In this document: positions 50,997 through 59,911 of the stretch, piece by piece
Layout of the letters: every line of letters begins with the position of its first letter
How positions within the stretch are numbered: the first letter of the stretch is position 1
DNA from: Chitinophagales bacterium
GTDB lineage: Bacteria > Bacteroidota > Bacteroidia > Chitinophagales > UBA2359
NCBI GenBank assembly: GCA_041392475.1
Contig: JAWKLZ010000003.1
Span: 269,501-333,500, forward strand
Length of the DNA: 64,000 bases
Direction of reading: 5' to 3'
Translations under genes and position numbers: made by a program
The notes under the pieces: model-generated
Seen by the model: only the letters and a program-made list of their open reading frames with translations
Told to the model about the DNA's origin: nothing
Database searches by the model: none

Positions 50997-53771
50997 TTAG
51001 CTATTCCACTGCAACTTATTTTTCTCTTCTGTAATGTAGAGAACACCTAATGTCATCAGTGACAATGCCAAGATGATTAAGCCCCATTCGGAGAGGGTAG
51101 GCACTTCCTGAACAATGGTTGCATTTGCAAAGGTAAGCAAGCCCGTACATGCATCGTCAGGTTGGTGAAATAAGGCACCTTCTAATGTGGATAGATTTTG
51201 CGTGTTGAAGTTGTTTTCTTCTACATTGATGTCAGTCGTCCAACAAGCCATTGTCGTTGTCCAACCTCCGCCTGATCCGTACCCAAAGAAAGCGTCTGCT
51301 CCATCGGTAGAACCCGTTGTATTATCCAATAGAATAAAAGTTTCCAAATTGATATTGAAGGTATTTTCATTTCCTGCTGTACCAATGGTGAAAGTGCCGA
51401 AAGCGGCATTATCTGAATCGTGGTCATAAAAACCAATGCCTATACCTCCTGTTGCTGCGTTGCCATTGAAGGTATTGTTGATGATGTTGGCATCAATGGT
51501 TGTTTGGACAATAGTGTTTGAATTAGAAGAAATAGATTTGGTATTGACCGTGATGTGACGAAAATCCGTTAATCCCGCCAGTGGAGTGAATACATTGTTG
51601 TCAATAGTTGCAGTAGGATAGTTTTCCAAACTAATAGCCCACCTATGTCCTGTAAAGGTGTTTCCTGCAATGTTTGTGGCTTTGTTCTGTTGGTTGTTTT
51701 GCAAGCGTAGAGAGGAAGTATAAGTATTTCCAAAAGTACCATCAAAAACATTGTTGGATATATCTATCGTTCCTGCACCTGCATTGTGGTCAGAAAGCTG
51801 CAATCCTCCTCCATTGAAGTTGTTGTTTTGAATCGTAATATTTCCATTACTACCAAAACGAATCAATATATCGTGATTTATCGTTTGGCCTGTGTTTCCA
51901 TTAAAAGTTCCACCTCCTTCATCTAATGACAACCCTGAACGAAAAAAGCGATCTACACCTCCAGAATTTCCGTCGGAACTTGGCAATCCTGTTACTGTAT
52001 TATTATTGAATACTACATTATCAATCCCTCCAGTAGCCACTCGATAATTTGTACTACCACCATAATTAATACTTACAGCATTTCTATTGCCATAAGAACC
52101 AAATGAACCCGCACCAGAAGAACCATACGGGTTGATTGTATTGTTGGTCACATCAATATTGTCAATTGCTGCTCCACTTACAATAATAGCACTACTTAGT
52201 TTCACGAAATCTACTTCAAACTGAAGGTTGTTGATGGTCACATTGTCTGCACTTACATCAAAAAGCGTAGCTTTTCCACTAACAGTTCCTGTAAAATTGA
52301 TAATGGGTTGTGAAGCGCCGATTCCATTGATAGTTACTTCTTTGTTAACCAACACTTGTTCATCATAAGTTCCTTCACTTACTTCAATGACATCCCCAGC
52401 ATCCGTTGCAGTAGCATCAATGGCAGATTGAATGGTACAAAAAGTTGCGCCTGTATCGGTATTTTGAACAACGCCTGAAGTCGTAGAAAGTCCTGCACCT
52501 ACTTGTCTAAAATCTGTTCCATTTGTATTAAAGGTATTTCCACTTACGGTATTACCACAAGCAATTTGGGCGTTTCCTCTACCGAAGTAATCATCAGATT
52601 GGCCATCATTTTGACCTCCATCGCCAGGATAATTAGGAGTAGGGTGTCCTCCTCCTTGTTCTTGTATTCCAATATCGTTGTTGGATACCGTATTTCCAGT
52701 GACAGTATGATTCGTTCCTTCAATGACAATACCAAAACCTTCACTTGTAGTAGCACCTGCATTCTGCTGTTCATAGCCTGATACTGTATTGTTCTGTACC
52801 ACAACGCCAGTAGGAACATCTACATTCCCTGCTAAAACACCTCTACGAAATACAGCAATACCTGCATGATCCCGAATATTCATTCCCACAGTAGCTGTAA
52901 ATGTGACATTGTTGTTTTCCACTACAATACTACCTGCCCCAGAAGTCTCGCCCGAACCGTCAGGGTTTTTAATCTCCATACCAAAACGACCACAATCAGT
53001 AATCGTATTTCCGCTAATTACATTCACACCAGGGCCTTGTATGCCTGTCAGCCCCATACCACTATCTACAACATCAGACACATTATTTCCTGTTATCGTA
53101 ACTCCAGTAGCTGTACCATCTTGCAGTTCAATTCCACAACAACCTTCATTATCAGAAACTGTACAGTTGGTAATGGTAATGTTTTCTTTCAAACCATTCC
53201 AAACGACAATTCCTCTAGGGAAACCACCAGCCGCAGTATTGATGTCTGTGACAGATATATTATTGAAAGTAAGCGCATTAACAGGCCCATTGAAATAAAT
53301 CCCTCCGCCATTGGTTCCCGCATTACAAGTAATATTGTTTATTTCAACATTATCAATCGTAGTAGAATTATTTCCTCCAATTCCATAGATAGCAGCTTCA
53401 GAAGCAGCATAGCCTACAAAATTTTCAATAGATAAATCTCGAATAGTTGTACCTGTTACCCCATTCGAAATCTGAATACCTGCATCAGTTAAGGTATTAT
53501 TCCCATCTATGGTGACATCCGCTGCCGTTCCAGTTGCACCCCGAATGATTAGGTTGTTTTTTCCTGCAGGGATGATTACACTCTCAATGTAAGTTCCTGC
53601 TGCAATGACTATTTCATCGCCTGAACTAGCCGCAGTTACTGCAGCTTGAATAGTAGCTTGATCACCTGGTACATTGATAACTGCTGCACTTAGACTACCA
53701 CAGTAGCCTATAAATACCAAGAAAGCTAAGCACCTTAAGATTAATTTGGGTAATAGAATTTTGTTTTGCAT
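50997..53771 (-). CDS. Secreted parallel beta-helix protein with IPTL-CTERM tail (paralog 1, two helix modules)
   Basis: The 924-residue protein has a signal peptide (about 1-29, KLILRCLAFLVFIGYCGSLSAA). Two beta-helix blocks follow: the first from INVPGDQATIQAAVTAASSGDEIVIAAGTYIES, the second from about residue 440 (GATFCTIQSAIDATATDAGDVIEVSEGTYDEQVL), each starting with the pectate-lyase-like TIQAA(I/V) entry. Both are followed by many N-rich rungs (VEINNITCN, NITITNCTVSDNEG). The end is PTLSEWGLIILALSLMTLG, then YITEEKNKLQWNS: an IPTL-type sorting signal (motif, membrane helix, short polar end). It is presumably surface-linked or released by an exosortase-like enzyme not in the window. Paralogs lie at 54585 and 56032. 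Confidence 0.85.
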   Translation of the reverse strand: MQNKILLPKLILRCLAFLVFIGYCGSLSAAVINVPGDQATIQAAVTAASSGDEIVIAAGTYIESVIIPAGKNNLIIRGATGTAADVTIDGNNTLTDAGIQISNGVTGTTIRDLSIENFVGYAASEAAIYGIGGNNSTTIDNVEINNITCNAGTNGGGIYFNGPVNALTFNNISVTDINTAAGGFPRGIVVWNGLKENITITNCTVSDNEGCCGIELQDGTATGVTITGNNVSDVVDSGMGLTGIQGPGVNVISGNTITDCGRFGMEIKNPDGSGETSGAGSIVVENNNVTFTATVGMNIRDHAGIAVFRRGVLAGNVDVPTGVVVQNNTVSGYEQQNAGATTSEGFGIVIEGTNHTVTGNTVSNNDIGIQEQGGGHPTPNYPGDGGQNDGQSDDYFGRGNAQIACGNTVSGNTFNTNGTDFRQVGAGLSTTSGVVQNTDTGATFCTIQSAIDATATDAGDVIEVSEGTYDEQVLVNKEVTINGIGASQPIINFTGTVSGKATLFDVSADNVTINNLQFEVDFVKLSSAIIVSGAAIDNIDVTNNTINPYGSSGAGSFGSYGNRNAVSINYGGSTNYRVATGGIDNVVFNNNTVTGLPSSDGNSGGVDRFFRSGLSLDEGGGTFNGNTGQTINHDILIRFGSNGNITIQNNNFNGGGLQLSDHNAGAGTIDISNNVFDGTFGNTYTSSLRLQNNQQNKATNIAGNTFTGHRWAISLENYPTATIDNNVFTPLAGLTDFRHITVNTKSISSNSNTIVQTTIDANIINNTFNGNAATGGIGIGFYDHDSDNAAFGTFTIGTAGNENTFNINLETFILLDNTTGSTDGADAFFGYGSGGGWTTTMACWTTDINVEENNFNTQNLSTLEGALFHQPDDACTGLLTFANATIVQEVPTLSEWGLIILALSLMTLGVLYITEEKNKLQWNS

Positions 53772-54584
53772 AAAAGTTGATTAATTTATATTTTTAATTA
53801 AAAATTGTTTAAATTCAATGTTTTAAACAATCTAATTAGGTATAAAAATGATAGATTATTAAAACAGAGAATATTCAAGGTTTATCCATTTGATTAATGG
53901 TTAAAATTCATAGTTATTCATTGCTATGATAAAAATGTCGATTATATTACTTGCGAATTTACAAAATGTAGGAAGGCAGAGGGATAGCTTTATACGTATT
54001 TCATACTTTATTATGAATACACGATAAAAATAAAATTTATACAGAAGATATTATTGCAGTAGTATAAAATATTAGTGATATAAATTTAATGGTTAAACAA
54101 AACTATTCAACTACCTAAAAGATTTCTACGGTTTATACTTTTCTCGGAAATGATATAGTGCATTGTCACTTTATCAAAAGTACGGAGAAAATCAGATAGA
54201 AAAAAATATTTTTACTTATATAAGTAAAATTTCATTATAAGGAAATTTTATCGCTTGGATTATAAAAGCATTGATTTTTAATGTTTTAGAGTTTTTTTGT
54301 CATAACATTAAAAAATATTTTTATTTAATTAAATATTAATTTTTACATAATTATTTTGTAATGAAAAGACATTCAATGTATTAGTTCTTGTGGAAAATGA
54401 CATAAAAATGTCATATTTTATAATCTCTATTTATTAATCCTACAGAAAAAGCTAACTGGAAGTAAAGGGAAGATGCTTCTATCCGTGAAAAAAAAAGTAC
54501 AACTATTCCCGAATTATGTCAAGAACAATTGTACTTAATATTATTGAAGAGAATCTTCTCTAAAGATTAATCAAAATCTTATTA
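53772..54584. other. Long AT-rich upstream region of paralog 1, duplicated at 57.9 kb
   Basis: No gene is visible. Bases 53882-54160 are clearly related to 57921-58185: shared runs include CGTATTTCATACTTTATTAT, GAATACACGATAAAAATAAA and ATAAATTTAATGGTTAAACA. The shared DNA lies upstream of two of the three paralogous genes on the same strand, so it probably carries their common regulatory region. Confidence 0.75.
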
Positions 54585-55790
54585 TTAGTTATTCCACTGC
54601 AACTTATTTTTCTCGTCGGTAATATAGAGAACGCCTAAGGTCATCAAAGATAAGGCTAAGATGATTAAACTCCATTCGGATAGGGTAGGAATAGGCATAG
54701 ATGGATTTAATCCCAACTGAGCAAGCGATGTTGCCCACGAACCGAAAGTTACATTAGGACTGACACTAGCCCCTGTTCCTGAACCTTCACCAGATGGACC
54801 AGAAGCATCTCCCCACCAATTCATCGAACCATCTACAGTGGCAGAAGGGGATACATTGACAATTCCTCCAGAGGGGTTATTGCTCAAATCGTTATTATTT
54901 ATCGTAGCCACACTTACATCTGCTGCTGGATCAAATCCTATGGAGACTCCCACCGTATTTCCAGTTATTGTATTAGAAGTAATAGTTATGTCATTGGGGA
55001 GATTTTCTCCTGCAGGAAAATAAGTTGTAATAAGAATGCCTGCAGAAGTAGATCCATCAGAAGAAGCTTCACCCGTATTTCCAGTAATCGTGTTACCAGT
55101 AATCGTTACAGTTACATCACCTGAAATGTCAAGTGCATAATCCAGCCAATCTCCATCGCCTTTTCCAGTATAAGTGTTGTTTGTGAAAGTTCCACTTATT
55201 GTTGCAGGATCAATGACTCCTGCACGGAAATGCACACCTATTCGTCCTATATTGGTAAACGTACAGTTTGTAATGTCAACATGTCCATCCTGAACTTGAA
55301 TTGCGATTCCAAGATAAGGTGAGGAGGAGTGTTTGATTTCATTGAAGGCAACGTTATCTACTGAGCCTCCATCTTGAAAGCGAAGAGCAGTATAAGTGTC
55401 GATACCCGTTGCGTCCAAGGTCATATCTTTAATATGAACAGTAGTGCCAGGGGCTGTTATTATCCACGCCGATGCAGGATTGCCATGTCCACTCGATGCA
55501 GTGTTATAACTTGAACTGACTGTTGTAACATTCTTTCCTTGCCCTTGAATCGTTACAGACTGAGAAACCGTTATATGTCCCTCGGTGTGATTAGCATCCT
55601 GTATATCTATTATATCGTTTGCTGCTGCGGCATCAATAGCAGCCTGAATAGTAGTAAAATCACATCCTAAGGCACAGACAGTATGAGTCGCTGCATTAAG
55701 GCTATTGTAGCAGCTTACAAATACTAAGAAAGCCAAGCACTTCAAGGCTATCTTTTTGGTCAAACTGGGTAATAGAGTTTTGTTTTGCAT
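54585..55790 (-). CDS. Secreted parallel beta-helix protein with IPTL-CTERM tail (paralog 2, short)
   Basis: The 401-residue protein has a signal peptide (to about residue 33, LAFLVFVSCYNSLNAA). One beta-helix module follows, starting CDFTTIQAAIDAAAANDIIDIQDANHTEGHITVSQSVTIQGQGK. Near the end comes the NWWGDASGPSGEGSGTG block seen also in paralog 3 (NCWGDPSGPSGEGPGTG). The tail is PIPTLSEWSLIILALSLMTLG plus YITDEKNKLQWNN, an IPTL-CTERM signal. The first 110 bases of the gene are almost identical to paralog 3, evidence of recent duplication. No catalytic motif is visible; it could bind or structure an extracellular matrix. Confidence 0.85.
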   Translation of the reverse strand: MQNKTLLPSLTKKIALKCLAFLVFVSCYNSLNAATHTVCALGCDFTTIQAAIDAAAANDIIDIQDANHTEGHITVSQSVTIQGQGKNVTTVSSSYNTASSGHGNPASAWIITAPGTTVHIKDMTLDATGIDTYTALRFQDGGSVDNVAFNEIKHSSSPYLGIAIQVQDGHVDITNCTFTNIGRIGVHFRAGVIDPATISGTFTNNTYTGKGDGDWLDYALDISGDVTVTITGNTITGNTGEASSDGSTSAGILITTYFPAGENLPNDITITSNTITGNTVGVSIGFDPAADVSVATINNNDLSNNPSGGIVNVSPSATVDGSMNWWGDASGPSGEGSGTGASVSPNVTFGSWATSLAQLGLNPSMPIPTLSEWSLIILALSLMTLGVLYITDEKNKLQWNN

Positions 55791-56031
55791 AAAAATTATG
55801 AATTTAAAATTAGGAATAAAAAAGTTTTTAAAATAGTATAAATATTACATAGTAAATGACTAAAAACAACCCAAGTATTATATTAATATATTTTTGTTAA
55901 TTATTGATATACAAAAGGTAAAGAGAATATTTTTCAGTCCTTGAAAAATTAACCCTAAAAAAAAATACAATTACTCTCGATGTTTATGTCAAGAATAATT
56001 GTACTTTTTTTAGAAAAATCTTCCCCAATTT
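55791..56031. other. Short AT-rich spacer between paralogs 2 and 3
   Basis: No gene is visible. There is a weak inverted-repeat-free AT-rich sequence; TGTCAAGAATAATTGTACTT near 55987 also occurs as a variant near 54518, behind paralog 2, so the 3' flanks are duplicated too. Confidence 0.5.
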
Positions 56032-57795
56032 CTAGCTATTCCACTGCAGCTTATTTTTCTCTTCTGTAATGTAGAGAACACCTAATGTCATGAATGACAA
56101 TGCCAAGATGATTAAGCCCCATTCGGAGAGAGTTGGTATTGGTACTTCCTTAGCGCACGTTGAATCGGTAATAAAAGAACTAAAGTCTACGTCCACGCTT
56201 ACTGCATCACCTGTACCTGGTCCTTCACCACTTGGACCAGATGGGTCACCCCAACAGTTCTGTGTAGCATCTATTAGAGTTCCAGTTTGGTTATCTACTC
56301 CAAAAGTACCATTCCCTGCAATCACATTCATATTTGCTGTACCTGTACCATTATTTATGAATTGAATACCAATACCATTATTTGAAATCGTATTATTGGT
56401 AATTGTAGCATCCCCTGCATCTACTAAAATACCAATTAAATTTCCAGAAATAGTGGATACATTATCGTGAATATTTGCTGAGGCATCAATTCCTTCTACC
56501 TTTATTCCTACCCTATCAGTGACATTTGTTGTAACCACAGTTTTTACATCGGTATTTCCTATTATTTCTGCCTCCACAGTAGCATTGTTACTATTATCAG
56601 GACTGTCCTTGACATAAATTCCAGTACCCACATTATTGGTAAGTTTTGCTCCATCTATTAATGCTCCAGTATTGCCTGCATTAGAATTATAACCTTCATA
56701 ATTATTCACAAAAATTCCTATATCTACATTACTTGCAGTACATCCTTGTATGTTTACAGGATTTGCAGGGTTGACATTCCAAACTTCAAATCCCTCAGAA
56801 GGATTTGAAATTCCAGTGCCATCAACAGTGTTGTTTAGGATTTGCCCAGTTGCATCACTCAAACTTGCAGCCAAAATGCCGTCCCACACTGTTTCGTTGG
56901 CATCATCTATGCCAGTAATAACATTGTTTGAAAAAGTCAGTGGCTCTACGCTTCCACCTGTATGCAGATTGTAAAAAATCCCTCTTCTTCTTGCTTCAAT
57001 GGTATTGTTGTCAATTACTTGATACATGACATCACCAGGGTTTGCATCGTGGAAGTTACCTGTTTGAATCCCAATTCTTACATTGGTCATCACATTATTC
57101 GTTATTCGAGTATAGTTATCATTGTAAAGAAGGACTCCTCCACCCCAAAAATCAATAACTCCACCAGACTGATAAGTTCCCAAGTCTCTCATTAAGTTAT
57201 CATCTACTAAATGATCTGAAGTAGATGGATTATTGAAGTTATCCCAACCGAATATATCTACTGCAAAAAATGACAAGTTTTGAAAAATATTATTTCTAAC
57301 TTTCAAAGAATTTACAACTATAGTATTCCCTGTATCATAATAAACGACTCCATCAAAGGCATCTATATCTGCACCATTCGTACCTATCCAACCTGTAGTG
57401 ATACTCGTATTGTCACCATCTATGGTCAATCCATCTATAACCACATTACTAGCAGTAATTGTAATTACGTCGGTCTCTGTAGCTCCAGGAACGATGATGG
57501 CTTCTGCTACACGACTGCCTGTGTTAGGAGAGATTCCGAAATTAGGACCTCGAATTTCGACTTCCTTGGACACTGTAATACTTTCACTATAAGTCCCTGC
57601 TTGTACTTCAATAACATCACCATCTAGAGTACCTGCATCATCAATAGCTGCTTGAATGGTAGTAAACGTTTCGCCTGGCCCTACAGGAATAGTCGCTGCA
57701 TTAAGGCTATTGTAGCAGCTTACAAATACTAAGAAAGCCAAGCACTTCAAGGCTAACTGTTTGGTCGAACTGGGTAATAGATTTTTGTTTTGCAT
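56032..57795 (-). CDS. Secreted parallel beta-helix protein with IPTL-CTERM tail (paralog 3)
   Basis: The 587-residue protein has a signal peptide like paralog 2. The beta-helix entry is ETFTTIQAAIDDAGTLDGDVIEVQAGTYSESITVSKEVEIRGPN, followed by rungs such as VVIDGLTIDGD, VNSLKVRNNIFQNL, TRITNNVMTNVRIGIQ and ATITNNTISNNGIGIQF. Near the end is NCWGDPSGPSGEGPGTGDAV, then IPTLSEWGLIILALSFMTLG and YITEEKNKLQWNS. The last ~100 bases of coding DNA are nearly identical to those of paralog 1 while the first ~110 match paralog 2, so segments have been exchanged or duplicated among the three. Substrate or role is unknown. Confidence 0.85.
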   Translation of the reverse strand: MQNKNLLPSSTKQLALKCLAFLVFVSCYNSLNAATIPVGPGETFTTIQAAIDDAGTLDGDVIEVQAGTYSESITVSKEVEIRGPNFGISPNTGSRVAEAIIVPGATETDVITITASNVVIDGLTIDGDNTSITTGWIGTNGADIDAFDGVVYYDTGNTIVVNSLKVRNNIFQNLSFFAVDIFGWDNFNNPSTSDHLVDDNLMRDLGTYQSGGVIDFWGGGVLLYNDNYTRITNNVMTNVRIGIQTGNFHDANPGDVMYQVIDNNTIEARRRGIFYNLHTGGSVEPLTFSNNVITGIDDANETVWDGILAASLSDATGQILNNTVDGTGISNPSEGFEVWNVNPANPVNIQGCTASNVDIGIFVNNYEGYNSNAGNTGALIDGAKLTNNVGTGIYVKDSPDNSNNATVEAEIIGNTDVKTVVTTNVTDRVGIKVEGIDASANIHDNVSTISGNLIGILVDAGDATITNNTISNNGIGIQFINNGTGTANMNVIAGNGTFGVDNQTGTLIDATQNCWGDPSGPSGEGPGTGDAVSVDVDFSSFITDSTCAKEVPIPTLSEWGLIILALSFMTLGVLYITEEKNKLQWNS

Positions 57796-58560
57796 AGAAA
57801 TTATGAGTTTAAAATTAGGAATAAAAAAGTTGTTTAATTTATTATTTGAAAAACATCAAATATCCATTCTTATAGAACATAGAAAAACCCTACATCATCA
57901 AAATACATAAAGCCCAAAGCTTATCCATTTGATTAATAGTTATTCATTAATATGGTGAATATATCAATTGTATTACTTGCGAATGCACACGTGTAGAAAG
58001 GTAGAAATATAATTTTATGCGTATTTCATACTTTATTATGAATACACGATAAAAATAAAATTTATACGGGAGGATTTATTGTAGTATTATGAACTATTAG
58101 TGGTATAAATTTAATGGTTAAACAATTATTTGACTACCTAAAAGATTTTTATGGTTTGTGCTTTTCTCAAAAAAAATAACTTATAATGCTGTTTATCAAA
58201 GGTAGGCAGAAATTTCAGATAAAAAAAATGTTTTTTATTATATGCAAAAAAAATCTCTATGATAAAATTTCATTGTCTTATTTTGCAAAATACTGTATTT
58301 CAATTGCTTATAATGAATTCATGCATAAATTAAACATATTCAATATTTTATAAAATATCAATCTTTTCACAACATTATTGTGTAACAATTGTGAAGTCAT
58401 TAGGATAGATGTTGCAAAACAAATCAGCATCAAATCGTCATTAAATTGTCATTTTTATTCAAAAGTATCTATTTACCAATTATATAGACATAATAAGGCA
58501 ATAGGAAGAAAAGATTTCTTGCCTTGGAGGGTGAGAATGTATGAAAGTGAAAGTATTATA
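57796..58560. other. Long AT-rich upstream region of paralog 3
   Basis: No gene is visible. Bases 57921-58185 match 53882-54160. Beyond that (58200-58560) the DNA is AT-rich without a recognisable feature. Confidence 0.7.
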
Positions 58561-59604
58561 TTAGAGTGCCGCCCCAAACTGCTTCAAAAAGCGTACATCA
58601 TTTTGAAACATCAAGCGAATATCACCAATGCGGTATTTGAGCATCGCAATGCGCTCAACACCCATTCCCCAAGCATACCCAGAATATACTTCGGGGTCAA
58701 TATTGCAGTTTCGGAGTACATTTGGGTCGACCATACCACAGCCCAAAATTTCGAGCCAGCCTGTGCCTTTGGTGATGCGGTAATCTATTTCGTCTTTCAA
58801 GCCCCAGTAGATGTCAACCTCTGCGCTGGGTTCGGTGAAAGGGAAGAAGGAAGGTCGAAGGCGAATTTTGGTTTCTTTGCCGAACATTTCACGAGCAAAG
58901 TAGAGTAGTGTTTGTTTGAGATCGGCGAATGATACATCTTTGTCAATGTACAATCCTTCTACTTGATGGAATTGACAATGTGCTCTTGCAGAGATGGTTT
59001 CGTTTCGATAGACACGACCTGGAGAAATAATGCGAATAGGAGGAGTTTGGTTTTCCATCACATGCACTTGCACCGTTGAAGTTTGTGAGCGCAATACGGA
59101 GGCAGGATTGGTTTGAATGTAGAAGGTATCTTGCATATCTCTAGCAGGATGGTCTTCTGGGGTATTTAAGGCGGTGAAATTGTGCCAGTCGTCTTCAATT
59201 TCGGGGCCTTCTGCTATGGTGAAACCGATTCGGGTAAAGATTTCGTTGATTTGATTGCGAACGATGGAAATAGGGTGACGACTCCCTAAAGGCATTGTAG
59301 TGATAGGGCGGGTTAAATCAGGTATTTCAATCGTATTGGTTGAAGCTTCTTCTATTGCAGTCTTCAATAGATTGACTTTGTTTTCTGCTGCTTGTTTTAC
59401 GGCATTGGCTACTTGTCCAAATTCTTTTTTTCGCTCATTGGGTACATCTTTGAAGCCTGCAAAAAGAGCTTTTATATTTCCTTTTGTTCCCAAATAAGCA
59501 ATCCGAAATTGCTCTAATTCTTGTTTATCAGTTGTTGTGAATTTTTCTATCTGCGCCAATAAATCCTTTGCGGTTGCGAATATATCTTTGTTTCCTTCGG
59601 ACAT
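58561..59604 (-). CDS. pheS: Phenylalanyl-tRNA synthetase alpha subunit
   Basis: The 347-residue protein has the N-terminal coiled coil (KQELEQFRIAYLGTKGNIKALFAGFKDVPNERKKEFGQVANAVKQAAENK). The class II catalytic core follows: GSRHPISIVRNQINEIFTRIGFTIAEGPEIEDDWHNFTALNTPEDHPARDMQDTFYI, VYRNETISARAHCQFHQVEGLYID (motif 2), RPSFFPFTEPSAEVDIYW and GCGMVDPNVLRNC ... YSGYAWGMGVERIAMLKY (motif 3). It charges tRNA-Phe together with PheT, which is not in the window. The length is normal. It is cytoplasmic and essential. Confidence 0.96.
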   Translation of the reverse strand: MSEGNKDIFATAKDLLAQIEKFTTTDKQELEQFRIAYLGTKGNIKALFAGFKDVPNERKKEFGQVANAVKQAAENKVNLLKTAIEEASTNTIEIPDLTRPITTMPLGSRHPISIVRNQINEIFTRIGFTIAEGPEIEDDWHNFTALNTPEDHPARDMQDTFYIQTNPASVLRSQTSTVQVHVMENQTPPIRIISPGRVYRNETISARAHCQFHQVEGLYIDKDVSFADLKQTLLYFAREMFGKETKIRLRPSFFPFTEPSAEVDIYWGLKDEIDYRITKGTGWLEILGCGMVDPNVLRNCNIDPEVYSGYAWGMGVERIAMLKYRIGDIRLMFQNDVRFLKQFGAAL

Positions 59605-59911
59605 GGTAGTTCTGTATTAATATAAATTTGGATTACTACTATTTTCAGCAGCGTTTTTTAGTAGCTGCAAAACTAATGATTTCTTGGTGAAAAATAACCG
59701 TCTATTGGTGGTTAATCTTCCCTATTTGCAAACTTATGGATTCACAATACTCGAAAGCCTATTGCAGTTATTTGGTAAAACATTGAAGAGTAAACATATT
59801 TTTCTTTCCTTCGTTTTATGCTTGCTTATTCGTTTCAGGTGTTTTTACTATCTTTAAATTATTAAACCAAGCAACCTATAAAGCATCCAAAATTTCAAAT
59901 CCTAAAAAAAT
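59605..59911. other. Divergent intergenic region, pheS / L,D-transpeptidase
   Basis: TAGTTTTG on the minus strand (59668-59675) fits a -7 element for pheS, without a clear -33 partner. TATCTTTA near 59849 is a weak candidate for the plus-strand gene. I see no leader peptide or terminator in front of pheS. Confidence 0.35.

Noticed and set aside
52866..53435. Plus-strand 189-codon open frame
   Set aside because: Antisense to beta-helix paralog 1; Asn/Thr-rich rungs give long open antisense frames of Ile/Ser/Arg.
50997..57795. CRISPR-like or tandem DNA repeats
   Set aside because: The repetition is at the protein level (beta-helix rungs) and between paralogs, with no uniform repeat-spacer pattern.
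58378..58908. Plus-strand 176-codon open frame
   Set aside because: It is antisense to the 3' part of pheS. The pheS motifs are complete and the antisense protein resembles nothing.
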